A DNA stretch of 6,080 bases from Bacteroidota bacterium (lineage in GTDB: Bacteria; Bacteroidota; Bacteroidia; Bacteroidales; CAJPTX01), in NCBI GenBank assembly GCA_002748015.1, contig PDRH01000103.1, positions 1 through 6,080 on the forward strand, written 5' to 3'. A program made the translations under genes and the position numbers. The notes under the pieces are model-generated. The model did no database searches. It saw only the letters and a program-made list of their open reading frames with translations, and was not told the DNA's origin. Of the stretch, positions 5,945 through 6,080 are shown one piece after another. The first letter of the stretch is position 1. Each line of letters begins with the position of its first letter.

Positions 5945-6080
5945 CTAGCGGTCTATGTCCCACGCCCTGAAGTTGGGCTGCTGGGCCTCTACGCGCACCT
6001 CCACTGCATCGGGCAGAAGAGGAAAAAAATCCAAGCCAGAGAGAAACTCTAGCGAGTCAACAGAAATCGCCCTTTGCCGC
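5945..6080 (-). CDS. C-terminal end of a probable DNA/RNA non-specific endonuclease (5' end outside window)
   Basis: An open minus-strand frame enters from the window edge and ends at TAG (5945-5947), giving 44 residues. The piece reads ISVDSLEFLSGLDFFPLLPD, then VEVRVEAQQPNFRAWDIDR. The pattern 'sVdelE-x-x-(S/T)G-(I/L)DFFp-L(P)D-x-(I/V)E-x-x-VE' is the typical C-terminal tail of the NUC1/NucA-type DNA/RNA non-specific endonucleases (His-Me finger nucleases) of Bacteroidota, often secreted or periplasmic. The catalytic DRGH motif would lie upstream, outside the window, so activity cannot be judged. It is separated from the glycosyltransferase by about 110 bp and need not share its transcript. 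Confidence 0.65.
   Translation of the reverse strand, partial: RQRAISVDSLEFLSGLDFFPLLPDAVEVRVEAQQPNFRAWDIDR

Noticed and set aside
5923..5988. Inverted GCCCAGC / GCTGGGC segments at the end of the endonuclease gene
   Set aside because: The arms are only 7 nt and about 50 nt apart, one arm lies inside coding sequence, and no U tract follows; probably chance.
1..6080. Mobile element, CRISPR array, tRNA or rRNA
   Set aside because: No transposase or integrase motifs, terminal inverted repeats, spaced direct repeats or cloverleaf-like segments were seen on either strand. Nearly all bases are accounted for by minus-strand genes.

Overview
The window looks like a piece of a Bacteroidota chromosome, most plausibly a moderately GC-rich Porphyromonas or a close relative. 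Four things point that way. The lipoproteins carry Bacteroidota surface-export signals (Cys-x-Lys-Asp/Glu). The TonB-dependent receptor sits beside a BtuG-type beta-propeller and a PKD-like surface lipoprotein. The gene starts facing intergenic DNA have no obvious Shine-Dalgarno or only a weak one. The protein sequences themselves have a Bacteroidales character. The genus is inferred from protein character and is not proven.

All recognisable genes lie on the minus strand, so transcription runs from high to low coordinates. In that order: (1) the last 44 codons of a probable DNA/RNA non-specific endonuclease (5945-6080, cut by the window edge); (2) a gap of about 110 bp holding the only candidate promoter; (3) a family 2 glycosyltransferase (4859-5833); (4) NAD-dependent malate dehydrogenase, mdh (3900-4841), 17 nt after the glycosyltransferase; (5) an 84-bp gap dominated by a strong GC-rich hairpin; (6) a 674-residue TonB-dependent outer-membrane receptor resembling Bacteroidota BtuB (1791-3815); (7) a 435-residue surface lipoprotein with a BtuG-like seven-bladed propeller (482-1789), starting 2 nt after the receptor's stop codon; (8) the N-terminal 156 residues of a PKD-like surface lipoprotein (1-469, cut by the window edge), starting 12 nt after the previous stop behind a near-perfect Shine-Dalgarno.

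The last three genes form a tight operon for an outer-membrane uptake machine. The receptor would be the TonB-energised channel. The propeller lipoprotein would capture ligand and act as a lid. The PKD-like lipoprotein would be an accessory surface component. By homology to the Bacteroides BtuB/BtuG systems, the best guess for the ligand is vitamin B12 or another corrinoid. The leader is too short to hold a cobalamin riboswitch and shows none, so control must differ from the usual arrangement or lie elsewhere. The glycosyltransferase and mdh are housekeeping or envelope genes with no evident functional link to the uptake genes. I see no mobile elements, RNA genes or CRISPR arrays.
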